A stretch of 64,000 nucleotides of DNA, taken from positions 12,391,001 to 12,455,000 of the forward strand of contig NC_135258.1 of assembly GCF_964204865.1 (NCBI RefSeq), written 5' to 3'. The notes under the pieces were generated by a model, which made no database searches, had not been told where the DNA came from, and saw only the letters and a list, made by a program, of their open reading frames with translations. This document shows, one piece after another, positions 9,421-23,500 of this stretch. The stretch comes from Styela clava (lineage: Eukaryota; Chordata; Ascidiacea; Stolidobranchia; Styelidae). Position numbers and translations under genes: made by a program. Positions within the stretch are counted from its first letter, which is position 1. Every line of letters begins with the position of its first letter.

Positions 9421-11490
9421 TTTCACAACGAAAAGTTGCTCGTGCAGTATCGTCTCACAAAGTTATTTGTATTCGCGGTCGTTGATGAGTGAAAGTACGC
9501 ATTCTTTTCTGTATAAATAAATTACGTACTTCACCCCGGAGACCAACACTCATTAAATAACCGTTAAAAAAATTGGCAAAGTATGAAGTGTTTTCTCTAA
9601 TTTATACAATGAGCGACTACGAGTCTTGAAGCGACTAAACTTCGGATAACTTTCATCATTCCGGTTAGACAAAACTCAGCCAAATTGCTGAACTCAATGG
9701 TGAGATGAAGATCACCTGTCCATAGCAATTACAAATTTAAGTTGCAACTGAAATTTTAAGCCAATAGTCTAAAGAAAGATGAATGTATATTATTAATGAA
9801 AAAAAAGTTAAGGAAATTGGTATATACTAGATTATAGTTTTTTTTTTTTTATTATTCGAAAATCATGATTATTCAATGTCATTCCGGTCTGCGTGTTCTT
9901 GAGTTTTCAAAAGTCCTATAAGGATAATTTGATTTTTTAATCACATTTAACTTATAAATAATCGTCAATATTTCTCCAAATGCAGATTTCGTTGGACTTT
10001 ACTTAAAACAAGAAAACCACAAGATCAAATTAATGCAAAGTCATTGACCTGGGATCTAGAAAACTTAATTATGAAGTAATTTTAAGTAACCAACTAGATG
10101 GAACTAAAAATAAATAGACAGAGTTGAATAATTACTGCCAATCGGAGCAGAACACATTTACACGTACTCTTAAAAAAGAGGAATATACATACACTCGGAA
10201 ATACAGTATGGAATATAACGAAGAAAAACAAACAAGAAGAATAATGATAGAAGGAAAATAAAGATTAGCATGGAAGATGGTGGACACGCTTGCAGACAGG
10301 AAATTCTATACAGCGGTTGTTGTTGAAGTTGAATAAAATCATATTTAAATTCTGTATTTCTGATTTTGAAAGACCAACTGGATTCTTCCTCAGATTTAAT
10401 ACATAATCAATGTGAGTTTAGTTTGTCATGCTTATAAATAGTCAAATATAATGCGAGTCGTAATTAATGGGTTGGTTATCACTGTCAACAGAAATCTACT
10501 ATAATTAGGTAAAAAAGTAGTTGAAAGAATAAACATGGGAAACTCTGAGGAGTTCTAAAAACTTGAATGTTTTTAAATATCTGGGCATATCGAAGAAAAA
10601 ATTAAATTTTAGAAAAAAACTGTTACATGCCGAGATTTATATTTGTTTGTACACAATAGAATATAATGTAAATGCAAGTTTGCTGGACAGTCCAATCAAA
10701 ACTTGCAACATGCAATAAATCATTAGTTACTGTTTCATTCAATATGAAACTGCAAAAATTATTTCATTTCAAACAAAAGGCAACTATTAAGTTTTATATT
10801 ATAAGTTCACTGGTCTAGCTAATACTGGTTCTATTGATCTATTATGGGAATTTAAATTTAAAATAAAGCAATGTATCTTCATCTTGTTTTGTAGATGTTC
10901 CTACCGCGCAATTGACCACAGCTTTGCTGTACACATATTCAAAGTATAAAAACCACGCTACATCAGTAGAAATGCAACAAGAATTACAAGTTTTTGTAAT
11001 CTTCATATTAGATCTTAAACATTTAGAGTGATTCAGCATTCAAATTTTTTAATTAATGTTTCCTCGCCCCCACAAGGTGTAATCGTTTATGTTTAGTAGA
11101 TGCGACTATCTGATTATCATAGCATTTCTTGTTCCTGTGTGTTATATAACATTTATTTTGGATTGTTGAAGACACGAACCAAAAATTGAGGTTTTGAAAG
11201 TCGTGATTGAAAGTAGTGATTGAACTCTTGCATGAATGCTTCACTTTTACCTCAAAATTGAAACAGTGGTAATTCGATTTCTATAATCAGATACACACAA
11301 AGTTCAAGTCTGGCTTACAAATATATCTCCTCGCCATGCGTGTTCCTCCCTCAGTTCCAGTATGACTAAGCATACATAAATGCTCCCTTTTAGTCAGAAA
11401 TATAGAAAACGCGTCTTTTTGTATATAATAAAAAAAATTTTACAATGAACTTTCCACATTTTGCGATATAAATCATACATATATAATAAC
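9421..11490. other. Unit A intergenic DNA upstream of TCRP-A
   Basis: Non-coding DNA conserved in B (24157-26190) and C (36177-38085). The position 9836, in the run 'tatatactagattatag', is the empty version of the site that holds a hAT MITE in unit B. No gene is recognised apart from the promoter-like element at 10945. Confidence 0.5.
10945..10952 (+). promoter_or_regulatory. Plus-strand TATA-like element, copy A
   Basis: TATAAAAACCACGC followed about 20 bp on by an initiator-like CATCAGTAG, conserved in B (25653-25660) and C (37619-37626). It points away from the gene, with its TATA box 1.6-1.7 kb upstream of the ATG in all units. No conserved ORF follows, so any transcript would be non-coding or the element may be a fossil. 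Confidence 0.35.
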
Positions 11491-14475
11491 TCGCTTGAAC
11501 CCGGTCAGCCGGTTTTTCGGCTTGCCCGAGAACGCTCTTTGCCCGGCAAGCCGGTTTTCCGTCTTCCCCCTCGAGTAAAAAGTAAAGAACTTCATACTCT
11601 TGTTTCTGAAGAACAATAATGAGCATCCCGATAAGTTTCACATTGCATGAAAGCTGGTTATTGGGGCTATTTATGTCATGAATATCGATCATATATTTTA
11701 CAATTGTCTTAGAAAATCGACTTATTAAAGTGCGTATGAAATTATTAAGTGAGAGCAAATTTTGAATACCAAAAAAGTTCGATTTCTTTAAAGAAATTTC
11801 CGAATATGTAATCGGAAAATTTGATTACCTTTCTATGGACAAATTTCATAAGCAAATAAGTTCAATATTTTGTAGTCTTGACTTACGACAACTTGACGTT
11901 ACCGACAATGTAATGCGACGTCACGTGATGCGCGGCTTTACGTTTACCACGCAAATGTAACAGAGCGTATCGATATTCGCAAACAAGTAACGACGATTTG
12001 TTATTATTTAAATGTCCGTGCAAAATAAGGATAAGATAGGTTTATTTCGAATCTATATTCAGCAAATAGGCGGTAAAAGGGTTGACAGAAACAAATAAAT
12101 AAAAACTGATTGTGAAGTCAGGAGAGTAAAAAACCTTGGATAAGGTTTAAAACGTACAGAATATAAGATGGAAGGTCTTGCCAAAAAGAAGTGGTACGTG
12201 TTCACTCGCCTAAAACTATTGAATCAAATCATTCACACTCACACACACACACAACCATAGAGCATTAATAAAATTAGAAAAAAGAGAGAAGCTTTGGATA
12301 AATTATATGATAACCAAAAAAAAAAGAAATAAACAAGTAAAAAAAATTAGAATAAAAGATAAGATATGTAATAAATAATAAGAATTGTTTGCAACACCAT
12401 TTTAATAATTTTGTAAAAATTCTCAAACAAGAGTGAACAGTATTTAATATATATAAGGACAAAAAAATGATTTTGACAAGCTGATTATAATTGGAGTCAA
12501 GTGCCACATTGCCCAACCAAAGTTGCCAAAGTTGAGTGCACGAAGAGGTGGGCTAAACCTTTTTATTCACCAAAGACATGCTAAAATATTGCCAAATTGT
12601 AGTCCAGATTACATCAATTATTAAATACTACTGGTAACAGTTTAAGTATAATATAATTAGATTAGGGTATTGGTACTGAAGTAGGTATTGTAATTTATTG
12701 GTTATAAAGGGTGGGGGAAAGGATAAAGGAATCGAGGATGTTTTTTCATAGAATACTTTGAGATTAATACGGAAGTTTCATTAGAGTCGGTCTTTGGAAA
12801 CTTGTTCAAATATTTCCCGTCATTCGATGATTGTGACGTAGCCTGATAAACGGAGAAACGATCTGCGAGTAGGTGTTTAAAAGATTGCATATATGAATAT
12901 ATGTTGACCTATTAATTAATAGGAGATAAATGACATTGTTAAATTGATTTTAGGCGGTATTGATCATTAAATTTCCTATCACTTTATATTGGTGTTTGGA
13001 GGATCCAAAAGCATCCAAAATAGGAACACAATTGTCACACCATGCAAAAACACTCATCTTTGATCATATCACCCTATCTAAACTTTGGTCAATAAGTCAA
13101 CTCCAGCATTAGCATTAGCTTACCTAAACATAAAGTGCATGCTTACATTAGGAGGTAGAAAACCACATCAAATCAAAATCACCAACACAAAATTAAAAAT
13201 TTATTAAAGGAGAGAATCCAATATAGCTCGACTGCTCGCCCAGTTATAATACTTGGTATCTTGCAGGAACTATAGCATGCGGTCTTCAACCCTCATCAGG
13301 ATATATAACCACTCATGCATAATTAATTAACCCGATGTTACGAATTCTAGGCGCATAGCCTTGAAATTGACTATCAGCCCAAGCTACATAAATTTGGGGC
13401 AGCGCGTCCGAGATATAAACTAGATCATTGTTAGATATAATCCAGATCACTAGTAAATAATAGAACAATAAAATCAAGAAACCGTAATAGATGTCCTATC
13501 ACGCTGTGCGTCCTAACATAATTCATAAGACGGTGGGAGTTGCAGGCTGCTTTCATGAAAATCTGCTTTCTAGATCAGAATGGCTGAAGTCGTTCAACCT
13601 TTGTTCTGATGAAAAATAAAGATTGTCTAGTGAATCTACAGGGAAAATTCATTAAACAAACACACTGTATAGAGTTTTATATAAAGCGGTATCGAAACTA
13701 CGATGTATTAATACTTCAAGAATTCAATTAGGCCGAAACATGTGTAATACATATGAGATGCGTTTTTATCTCAGTTTGCCCCATAATTTTTCTTTCCTTC
13801 GGTGCTTCCACATCTTATGGATCCAGACAGTGAACGATGAGGTTCGAAATCATTACTTGTCAAAGATAACATTTCATACAATTCATTCTACGCATCCGGT
13901 GGCTCATAGTTGACAGGATAAAAAGTTTTATCGAAACTCGTCGACTGATGTCCTGTTGAGGACGTGATCACAAGCTAATCCGTAATTGTTACCTTATGCT
14001 ATTGCGTAGCTACGTAATCAATACGTCATGACCGCTTATTAAATTTAATCATCCGACACAAGAAAGCAGAATTGCATATTTCGTTATATTTTGGTTTTAC
14101 AATAGCCACGGAAATAACTCAAGTATCAACTAAAAGCATATAAAGAGATCTATGTGATTGATAATATATTTCCCATCAACATACAATATTCGAGATCATA
14201 ACTCATTTACAAGCAGAAAAAATATGTTTACACTAAAATCAATTTCTCACTTTTTGACAAACTTTATTTTAAAATGTAACATTTTATCTCATTACACGAT
14301 AAAATTTGCTCCCGTATGAGATGTCCGTCAATTTGCCATTCATAAGTGTTAAAAAGTTATAAACGTTCAAAATAACCCATATTTCGAATTATTTCCTTGT
14401 TTTACCGGATACGGCGCTGCGAACCGAACCGCGAGTGAGAGAGTAACTTCGCTCAGAGATGTTAGGGTTCAAAAA
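11491..14475. mobile_element. Insert of about 3 kb unique to unit A, type unknown
   Basis: In unit C the sequence runs directly from 'atcatacatatata' (near 38090) to 'aatgcatcc' (near 38101). In unit A these points are separated by roughly 3 kb. The left end starts with GC-rich CGCTTGAACCCGGTCAGCCG and the right end has GGATACGGCGCTGCGAACCG. The ends do not form an evident inverted or direct repeat, and I find no transposase or reverse transcriptase motif. A short CA run lies at 12236-12253. It may be a decayed non-autonomous element or a lost part of the other units. Confidence 0.4.
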
Positions 14476-17400
14476 GTTGAAACAAATGCATCCCACATCA
14501 TCGGTCTCTCATAAATAAAATAAAAAGATCGTAAACTGTCATTAAAAACAAATGATCTCGCAATGCTATTATGTGATGTAAATACTGATGAAAAGGTATG
14601 TTTTTCGAAATGTCTAATGGACTTGACAGGTCCTCGAGCAATTTTAAACGAAGTACAAATACCAGTTTTATTAAATATTAACATGTAAACTTCCAAAGGA
14701 TTGATTTTGCTCACCCGTGATTGGGACGCGAGTATTTACGGACCTTTGGACAAGTTTATTCTTTGTTTCTTATCTTTCATTAATAATTTTCTAGTCACAT
14801 ACAAACGCGCGTGAAAATCACGATCTTATCACTGAATTGAGAATCAGAAACCAGTTCTACAATACTTGGGGTAAATACATTAGGTGTTTATAAACTGCGC
14901 TGAAATGCTGAAACACGTTTTCAGGATGAATCTGATCATTTGATCTGGTTGGAAAAAATAAAATTGACTATGACTATGATCATTTCGAAGCAAAAGATTC
15001 CAATGAACTTTGAAAATGTTGTGTAAATGGTTTAATGATTTAATATTATTTAGCGCTGGAAAACATAGGTGAACATGAATGGACTATTTTAAATATTGGA
15101 GCTTTTCCCGCACTTGAACATGTTCAATCAACCTGAGAAACTTTCCCCGCTAATCCGCCACATTAATATTGCTTAAAAAGTCAATAGTGGTGGCACAACA
15201 AGACAGAAAGTTTTTAATTAAGATAATGAAGAAGTAATAAAATATCTGTCGGTTTCACACGTTTGATGCTTGTGTATCATGGTTATATATTGCTTGGCCC
15301 AATGGAGTTGAAGTATATCTAGATATGATCTTGGTACGAAACAAACAATGACGACGAGTTCGCAGTAAATTCAACCACAAATCCACAAGATGCTTGTAAG
15401 AAACGACCAAAATATAATACCGGAATCTCTTTCCCTCTAGTGTTGTTACAAAATAAAATTGTGTTACGTTTTTCAGACACCAATTCATAAATATTGACAT
15501 AACCATAAATTTACAGAAAAAACAGGTTTGTTCAGTTATCATGTATAACGAATAAGGTGGCTACCGTATAAGCCGTGAAATATTTATGAATCGTCTCGCT
15601 AGAACCACAGTCTCGCAACCGGAAAACGGAAAGGCACTTATGGCAGCATTACAAAGCGTTTATATTACACTGGCATTTTTTATTTAGTTTTGCCGTTTTT
15701 CATCGCATTCATGATTCTGTAAGAAGATATCTACTTCCAATCATACAAACAATAGGTTATCTAACTCTGACAATGATGCGCTGAGATAAAGCCGAATGAT
15801 ACAACATAATTTGAATAAGTGAAGGTAGTAAAATAATACTGACTGACTTGTGTATAGGTGTGGATCAATTCAGCAACATATGGTTATGGCTAATGATAAT
15901 AAATGCAATCCAGTATAAGGGGATAAAATCATTGTACGTTTGCACCATATTTTGGAGAAATCATACCAGATATCATGTAACTGAAAACTAGACACAAAAT
16001 CAGAATTATTTGTGTATCCATGTGTGATATTATGCATCAAAAATGATTCTTTCACTGTAAGAATTTTTTCGAACTTTCATATTTTTCACTGAAAAAATAA
16101 AGCCACGCAATATATATTTTTCGTGTTACGATTAATTTCATAAGAAATAAAATGTATCATAATATTTACTACTTTATTCTATAACTCAATTTTTATGTAA
16201 GAACGGCATTTCTGATACAATAATGTCTTGTCATGGTTTCGGTGGAAGATTCAAGATTCTTATCATAACTCTATTCATAAATTTAAACAATAGAACCTAA
16301 TCGGAAAATAATTTAGTTACGGTTACATTATCGATCTTTCTCAGAAATAGGCCCGCGCAAAGAAATCGGCATTGAGATATTCTTCACCAAGCAATGTTGA
16401 TGATTGAATAATTTTACAAATCCATCTGGTACATTTGATTACTTGTATACACGATTCAATCCATTTGATCGGAAAAAAACGGTAAAATATTCAATTTGAA
16501 TATCGGAAATAAAAAAACTCGTTATAATCCGAGAGACACAAATTTTTCTCATGCACCTTTGATGATCCAAACTAGGACAATATGACTATGATAAAAAAAG
16601 AGGTCGTCGAACAAAATCAAGAAGTTTCACAATCCGTTGTGAAGATGAAATGCCGATTTTAAAGTAGGTGAAAAGACGATTTTATAACCAAAAAAACGAC
16701 TGAAGTCCCACACCAAAAATGTATTGGTTATAAACGTACTTACTTACATTCGCAACTAGCATATATTTTCCTGCCCTAAAATAGCTGATCTAAAAATCAA
16801 CCCGATGTTTGTATAACAATCCGATAACTCTATTAAAAAAATTATGCCTTTTACAAACGTATCACTCGCTACATTTGGAAAATTGAGATTAAATTGGCGC
16901 GGAAATACAGTAGAAGTAACTTAAGAAAAACTAATAAGGAAAAATATGATAGGGAGGAGAATAAAGATTAGTAGGAAAGATAGTGGACGTCTTGAAAGAC
17001 ACAAAAATTACACAACGACTGATAGAGTTGAATTAAAATTGAATTTCAAATCTGTATTCCTGTATTTGTATTACTCAGTATATTTGTCCTCGGATTCAAT
17101 TCGTAGTTAATTTGACATGAATATAAATGCCCGATGAAAGTTGAAGACTTTCTAATCCAACCATGTTTCTAAATATTTAGGCTTAAGTATAATTTAAAAT
17201 TTAATGAAAAAAATAATGAAAAAATAACTCATAATTTTTTTTTGAGAAAAACGCCATTGTTAACGTCTCCTTTATTTTTTAGGTTGTTATACAAATCCAT
17301 GATAAATATTGCGAGAAAACTTCTTGCTGAGATTTGTATATGTTCGCATTTAAAATAATATAACAAGACAGTATAACCCCGAAAGGTCAGCGAACCCCAC

Positions 17401-18250
17401 TTTGGGGACCACTAGATGAATGTGTAGAGCTACAACCATTCTATGATGTCATAACAAACCACCCCCAGTGGCGGGATTCAACGGATTCACATGGGTTCCG
17501 CGAACCCGCGACAATCAACGAGTCCGCGACAATCAGCGAATCCGTTCTAGTTTTTCGTTTTAGGCGTTAGACGGCTACAGCAAATGGCTAGAGTGCACCG
17601 CTGGCGACTAGCGCTATATTTGGCGTTTCCAAAGTTATGTATCATATTTATGTGACGTGTCATGTTATTGTAGCTTACGTATAGTGACATACATACGACT
17701 TCTAAAATGGGGGAACTTGTTGTTGATGAGTTCGATCCAGAAGAAAAATGCTCTCAAAAACCTAAATTTCATCACTTCCCACCCTTCTACTAAAATAATC
17801 TTGAAATTCTTATGGAATTGAACAAAACGTAACAAATGCGAGCGATTGCTGTGCGTGTTAATGAACCATCACACGTAACTCGCAAACAATATGGGAAGGC
17901 CACAACTGAATGACGTTTGAATCGTAGTAATTTATTACGTCACTCGTGAGTTGTGATAATTAGCTTTTTATTTTTTAATCAATCACAGCGCAAGGCTCAA
18001 ATTTATGGACACGAAGGCCAAAACAAATTAATACCAAATCGTCTGCAGAACCGGTAGTCTTCAATATCAAAAAACTCCTGACATGCGATCGCGGAACCGC
18101 CGCACAATGTGCAATTTTTAATTTTGATGAGATCTTCGCAAAAAACTTCTGAGTGAAAAAAAAAAATCCAATAGAGCCCACAGAAATCTTTGAATTAAAC
18201 AAAAGTGATAGCCGTCTAGTGACAACAAAAATCTTTATCCCATGGAAACT
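14476..18250. other. Unit A distal non-coding DNA
   Basis: This stretch matches unit B (26190-29820) closely, especially beyond 15870, and unit C more loosely up to about 40465. Short ORFs are not kept across units. 17467 starts a hAT-like CAGTGGCGGGATTCAAC terminus without a visible partner. 17950-18236 belongs to the dispersed repeat also seen at 29530-29950 and 62400-62675. Confidence 0.45.
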
Positions 18251-18490
18251 TTTGGAAACACGGTTGGTATGACTTAAGCCACGACTCTATATTCAGTTCT
18301 ACTGAGTAAGACACTGCGTTTTGCTCGATTACCATTTACTTACCAATTAATTAAATGTTGGTATAGTTTTGGACATAAAGAGTGTTTTCTCCAAGAACTT
18401 AATTTCTACATGATATCAGGCAATTCGAGATAGAATTATTTGTTATAAATGCACCGACAAACATGGATTGCATCAAATTTGGGTGGGTGT

Positions 18491-18553
18491 GCCTCGATAG
18501 CTCAGTCGGGTGAGAGTCAGACTGAAGGATCCTATTTCAATCCCGGGTAGGGC
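18491..18553 (+). pseudogene. tRNA-Phe(GAA)-like relic, copy B
   Basis: Same sequence and same defects as the relic at 3092-3154, so it was duplicated with the unit rather than inserted independently. Confidence 0.6.
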
Positions 18554-18889
18554 CGAGATATCAGAATATTCCCCATGTTCTCAATATTACCCCCGACATT
18601 TTTATAGAGATAAAGTAAAAGCTTAACCCGATAATAATCTCTAGCACCAACTGGAGATTTTTTTTAACCATTCATTTATTTGCAGCCGAGCATGTTTTAA
18701 TTAGCTAACGAGCCAACTATTCAATTTTTTTTAAATTAGATTTTGTAAGTATGAGCTAGTAATATACACAGGTTTTATAGTCCATATACCTGCTGTGGAT
18801 GGGTTGCGATGAAGCGCTACCAACAACACTTGTGTATGTTAATTACTGAGTTATTCAATCTGTCGGCAATAAAAACGTTAGGTGGGCTA

Positions 18890-19970
18890 AAACCGCGACA
18901 ATTCGTGAACTCAGCTCAGTCGTATTATCAAAAAATTATTACAATGACATTTAATGTGACACCGTCTTGTTGCTGCGTCACGCTTGATAGCTTTACGACG
19001 CCAAGATTGGAAGATTTTCTAAATGGGCATCACTAATCTTAGTTCTAGCTTGTTCTTTGTAATGTACATTTTCGAAAATAATTGTTCGCACACATATGTA
19101 CTTCCAAACATCGAAATGAATATTATCGCATGGTTTGTCAAATTTTGATAAAGATTTTCTTTAGGATAACACACTCTTACAAAAATTAAACAGTGATGAA
19201 TCCCTCGAATAGAATATGAATTTTATTTCCTTATTGCATTGCAATATATTCTAATATTTACTGCGCTATTGAACCCCTGCACTCAGCATCAACTTTTCTG
19301 CGTGTTTCCAATTGTCTAATTATAATTGAATTGTAGGCTCGTTAAACGAGAAGCTGTTTAATATACTTTTATGGATATAATAAAATTTTGTCAAAACGTG
19401 CCTCACGATAAATTCTGTTACATAAAAAAAATGTAATTTACTCCTCGAGCGTAGATTGTAAATAAAATTAATTCATCGTCGAAACCGCCGTTTGCATGTT
19501 TCCCTGGGCATAGACTTCCTTGTTTACTTCAGGACATTGGCTATTCAGCACGATGCAAAAATAAACGTAACAATGCCCCCTTTTGCATCCGCTCAGACAC
19601 ATTTCTCACTCATACAGATATTCAAGCGTAGTCGTGAAAATTACCTCATTTTGGCGTTTTCGAATGATATTCGTTAGTGTTTAGTTGTTTTTCGGAAATT
19701 TAAATATAAATAAAATAAGTCAATGATCACTTTGTCTTCCCAGAAGTTTCAGTTTAATTACAGTAGGCAAAAATTTGGTGTAGAAATATCTTTGATAGAC
19801 TAGGCTAAACTTATTTACTGACACTTTTAAAAAACAGATTGTTGAATGGTTTGAATTAGAATGATAGTTTGAAACAAATACCCCATTTTACAGGCAACAA
19901 CTCGAAAAACCACTCTTGAAATACGCACCGAAAATTTTAAAATGGTAAAGTATAGGAAAAATATTCCTGG
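18890..19970. other. Unit B non-coding DNA downstream of TCRP-B
   Basis: Aligns with 3840-4900 and 31000-31940. A short frame at 19492-19677 is nearly unchanged in unit C but lacks an ATG start and is shifted in unit A, so I do not call a gene. Confidence 0.5.
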
Positions 19971-19974
19971 GTCA

Positions 19975-20287
19975 AAGGTCGGCGGTCCATTCAATGGAGC
20001 GTCCCGGGCCTGATTATTTTACTTCGGTCGCCGTATTTTGCCGACCACTGGGATACGGAAACGACTGTATCTTACTGCGAAGATGAGTCCAGCAGTCTTT
20101 TCGCGTGTGATAATCGCCTAAGTGATTCAAACATACGAAAGCACGCAGAGTACAGTAATCAAGTGCCGAAGCGCCGAACAAAAACAGGTTTCTAGAAATC
20201 GCCCCGTTATCGCCCCCTTCGACTTTTTCGTCCCCTTCTGTAGCGTTATCGCCCACCGGGGCGCGATATCGCCCACATAGGAAATCA
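19975..20287. repeat. GC-richer island with hAT-like terminus, copy B
   Basis: Copy of the island at 4905-5208. The terminus near 20287 reads, on the minus strand, CAGTGATTTCCTATGTGGGC with GGGCGATA motifs inside. Confidence 0.45.
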
Positions 20288-20550
20288 CTGGTCCAGAAGA
20301 CGTTTTATATTGAATAAGTCATAATTATTATTATCCATTCAAAATACAGTATAGCAAGCAGAAGCAATGAACAAATATCTTCAAATATCCGAAATCTTCA
20401 AATTTTTTCATTTTGATAATATGCATGAATTAGTTATAAGTGATGATATCACTAAAGCTCCCATGAAAAAATACAGAATTGGTTTTTATCAAATTTTAAT
20501 CAGCCAATATATTTTCCAGTTCCATAGTATTGAATCGGGTGATATGGAAT

Positions 20551-23500
20551 CTATCTCCATGGCTTGAATCCTTTGTAGCAGGAACATCCGCAAGGCACCT
20601 GGAAGACACAATACAATAAGTTAGAAGAGAGTTTTTTCAAGAATGTATTACTGGGACAGATAGCATGCCGTTAGAGGTTATACATATTACAGAAGTACCG
20701 AAATACCAAGGACTAACATGAGAGCCGGGATTATCTGCGTTTTCGTCGCAGCAATATGATTTAAGTGGTGCCTGATTATGATTTCATTTGCCAACTAACT
20801 GATGAGACAGCATGGTTTCATCAAATATCTACAAACCCGGCTGATTTTCCGAAACGTTGCTTAATTAGAATATCACAAAAATGTATATTCGCACCTGTAC
20901 TTCTACGGTGTCCTGGTAGTAGTGGTCTTTATATTCATAGCATGCTACAAACTTATGTGGGCACTTGCTCGTGTAACAATAGCATTTGCTGAACGCCCCA
21001 AGGTATTTATTGTTCGATCTATGGGTACTTTGATATCCATGGGGAACTGGTGACGGTTCATAGCCACCTGAATTCGATCCATGACGATTGAAACCAAAAT
21101 TGTGGCAAGATTTTCCATATTTAAATCTGCAAGCATGAAAAAATAAGAGGTATTCTCGTTATGTCTAAATTTCGACGCAGATGTATGTATGAGTATAGAC
21201 CACCTGCGCTTGGTCTCAAATTTATAACTGAAACGGTTGAGCAAACAATGAAACGTTTAAATGTTACTATTGAAAAAAAATGTGTTTTTTTACCAGAGAA
21301 AAAATTACGCACAGCTTTGCTTCGTGATTTATTTCAACCGTATTTAAGCCCGAATCCCAATATGGTTTTGTAACTATACAGCAATTGAATTTCGATAGCG
21401 TCCTAAGATATTTATTTAAGTATGATGTAGTGTGAGATTATAAAAACATTTTCAACAGTGTCACAAAGTGCCAAGTATTTACAATAAAATATTAAACAAA
21501 TCGGTCAGCGATTTTTCCTTTGGTCAAAAATTCAACTTTTTTTATTGTTAGTAACATTTAAATATTTTATTTTTAATGGTACCGTCTTGGTGCCACTTTT
21601 CCACTAAGAAATAATCGATCATAAAACATGGGAGGTAGTTGGTTCAAACTTAAACATACAAGGGCATCGCATGCAATTCAGACGCTTTATCAAGATTTAC
21701 TACATTTCCTGGAACAAACTTGCGTAGGTTATTTTCAAACATTTTATCATTGTATATTGTAAGTAAATAAATTCCTGAAATTATTGATTTTGATAAGTAT
21801 GTTAAGATTTGAATAGTAGACAATGCTATATGGAAAATCATAAATATTGCTTTAAAGTTATAAGCTTGTATAATATCAATGCATTGTCACGATTTTTCTT
21901 GCTGTTTTCAACATTCTGAATCAATTGCACCTACAAATATTAAAGTATTCTTACTTGCATTCATTTGCTTTATAGTAGTACTTTTGAGAGAGCTTTACTT
22001 TGTGATGGCATCTACTGGTTGCATACGAAAAAGCGATAGAACACGGTTGGTCGGGGCAAGATTTGTCATAATATCCAAGATTAGGTTTCGGATTTGGACA
22101 ATATCCTCGCTTTGCGTGCGCGCTGCAAACAATATCGGAAAAAATGTTAAACAAATCATGTTTATTATGAATTATACAAAACCACGTCCACGCATGACAA
22201 GTGACATTCTAGCTCTGATCAGATATGCCATTGTTAAAGCAACTCGGCGTTTCGGAGACCGTTAATCTCAGTAAAGTGCCCCCATAAGTAGTCATTTCCA
22301 AACATGGCATAAAAGGTTTGTAACATTTCGAAGAAGGAAATGGAAAAAACCTAAACATTGAATACAGATCCTTATGTGGCTGAGCTGAAGAGGTTCTAAG
22401 CAACAATTGGCAACGTAACGGGATTGACCGAGATGGTCCAAACTCACAGATCACACCCATGACTGCTGGCCAAGAGAGCGATTTCAGCAAAAACTGATAT
22501 GAAGGAAGAGTGACGTTGAGTGGACATTTCAATTACCTGATTTGAACCCCCAGATTTTCATCAGTGTGATTACTTGAAGGGCAATCAGAACAATCATGAC
22601 AAACTTAGGGCTGCAATTGCAGCAAACATCAAGCGTGACAATTTTGCGCAAAAGTTGCAAGTTCTGTCCCCGATGCCGAGAAGGTCATTCGGAACGTATT
22701 TTAGAGTTAACATAACTTTTGTGCAAAACGCCCAAGATTACTGAAACTTCTGGGAACAATCATACACAAACAGAAGTTCAAATGTAAATTCGATCGATTT
22801 TCTTTATTTTCGTAGAAGGGGTTGGGAAACATCTATATGGGTTCTGTTTTTGGGGTAATCCTGTAATATTAAATAGAAAAGTTATATATAAAAAACCCAA
22901 TATTATCAAAACGACATTCCTGAATGAAGTTACGTAGTTGAGATTAAGACAGTGCCCGAGTACTATAAAACAAAAACAATTGAAATATATAATACTTACA
23001 TATTTGAATTTCGGCAATATCGTCCGCGTGGTTTGTTTGTACCATGTCCATATGTATCTTTTTGGCCATAATGAAAGTCGTCGTAGTACTTGTCACTAAC
23101 CTTTGTAGAAAAAAACGTTATCCAATTTGGGCATTTCTAGCTACACTTACAACCAAAAACAAGAATCAAATGAAAAAAAAGAATCTTGTACCAACGTAAA
23201 ATAAGAGTTGTTAGTAGTGTTTGTGTTTTGTCATTAACGGATAAATGTAGTCGATTGAGCTCTTTAATCTTTTATTTAACCGTGCTTCGTAGGTTAAAAT
23301 TGAGAACTTTAAGATCCGGTAATTTTAGGTTAGTTAGAGTAACCACCCAGAAGGCAATCTATTTTTAACATTGTCTCAAAATGTTCAAATAATTTTCCAG
23401 ATTCACATGTTGGAAGGTGTAATTTATTTGAACAAAGTTTTTTGACATAAATATAAAATAGAAACGACATCATACTTGTTGGTTATGATTCACATCAGTC

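Larger units (their letters stand above)
2728..18250. repeat. Tandem segmental repeat unit A (about 15.5 kb)
   Basis: First of three directly repeated segments. Its left edge (around 2728, at the run 'tttcataataaacaaaatt') matches the left part of unit C near 30116. The stretch from 2863 matches 18263 (B) and 30254 (C). Its right edge, around 18250, ends in the same sequence as unit B near 29820. It contains gene TCRP-A (5469-9252, minus), a tRNA-like relic, a hAT-like GC island and long non-coding DNA. Compared with the other units it carries an extra insert of about 3 kb (11491-14475). Confidence 0.85.

Noticed and set aside
10842..11039. Minus-strand 65-codon ORF similar to one at 25550-25747
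   Set aside because: In unit C the same place has an early stop and a small deletion, so the similarity follows from duplication and not from coding constraint.
15870..16055. Minus-strand ORF shared with 27457-27708
   Set aside because: The DNA of A and B is almost the same here in coding and non-coding positions alike; no splice sites or homologous domain.
19492..19677. 61-codon plus frame shared with 31479-31664
   Set aside because: It lacks an ATG start and is shifted by small length changes in unit A near 4525-4560.
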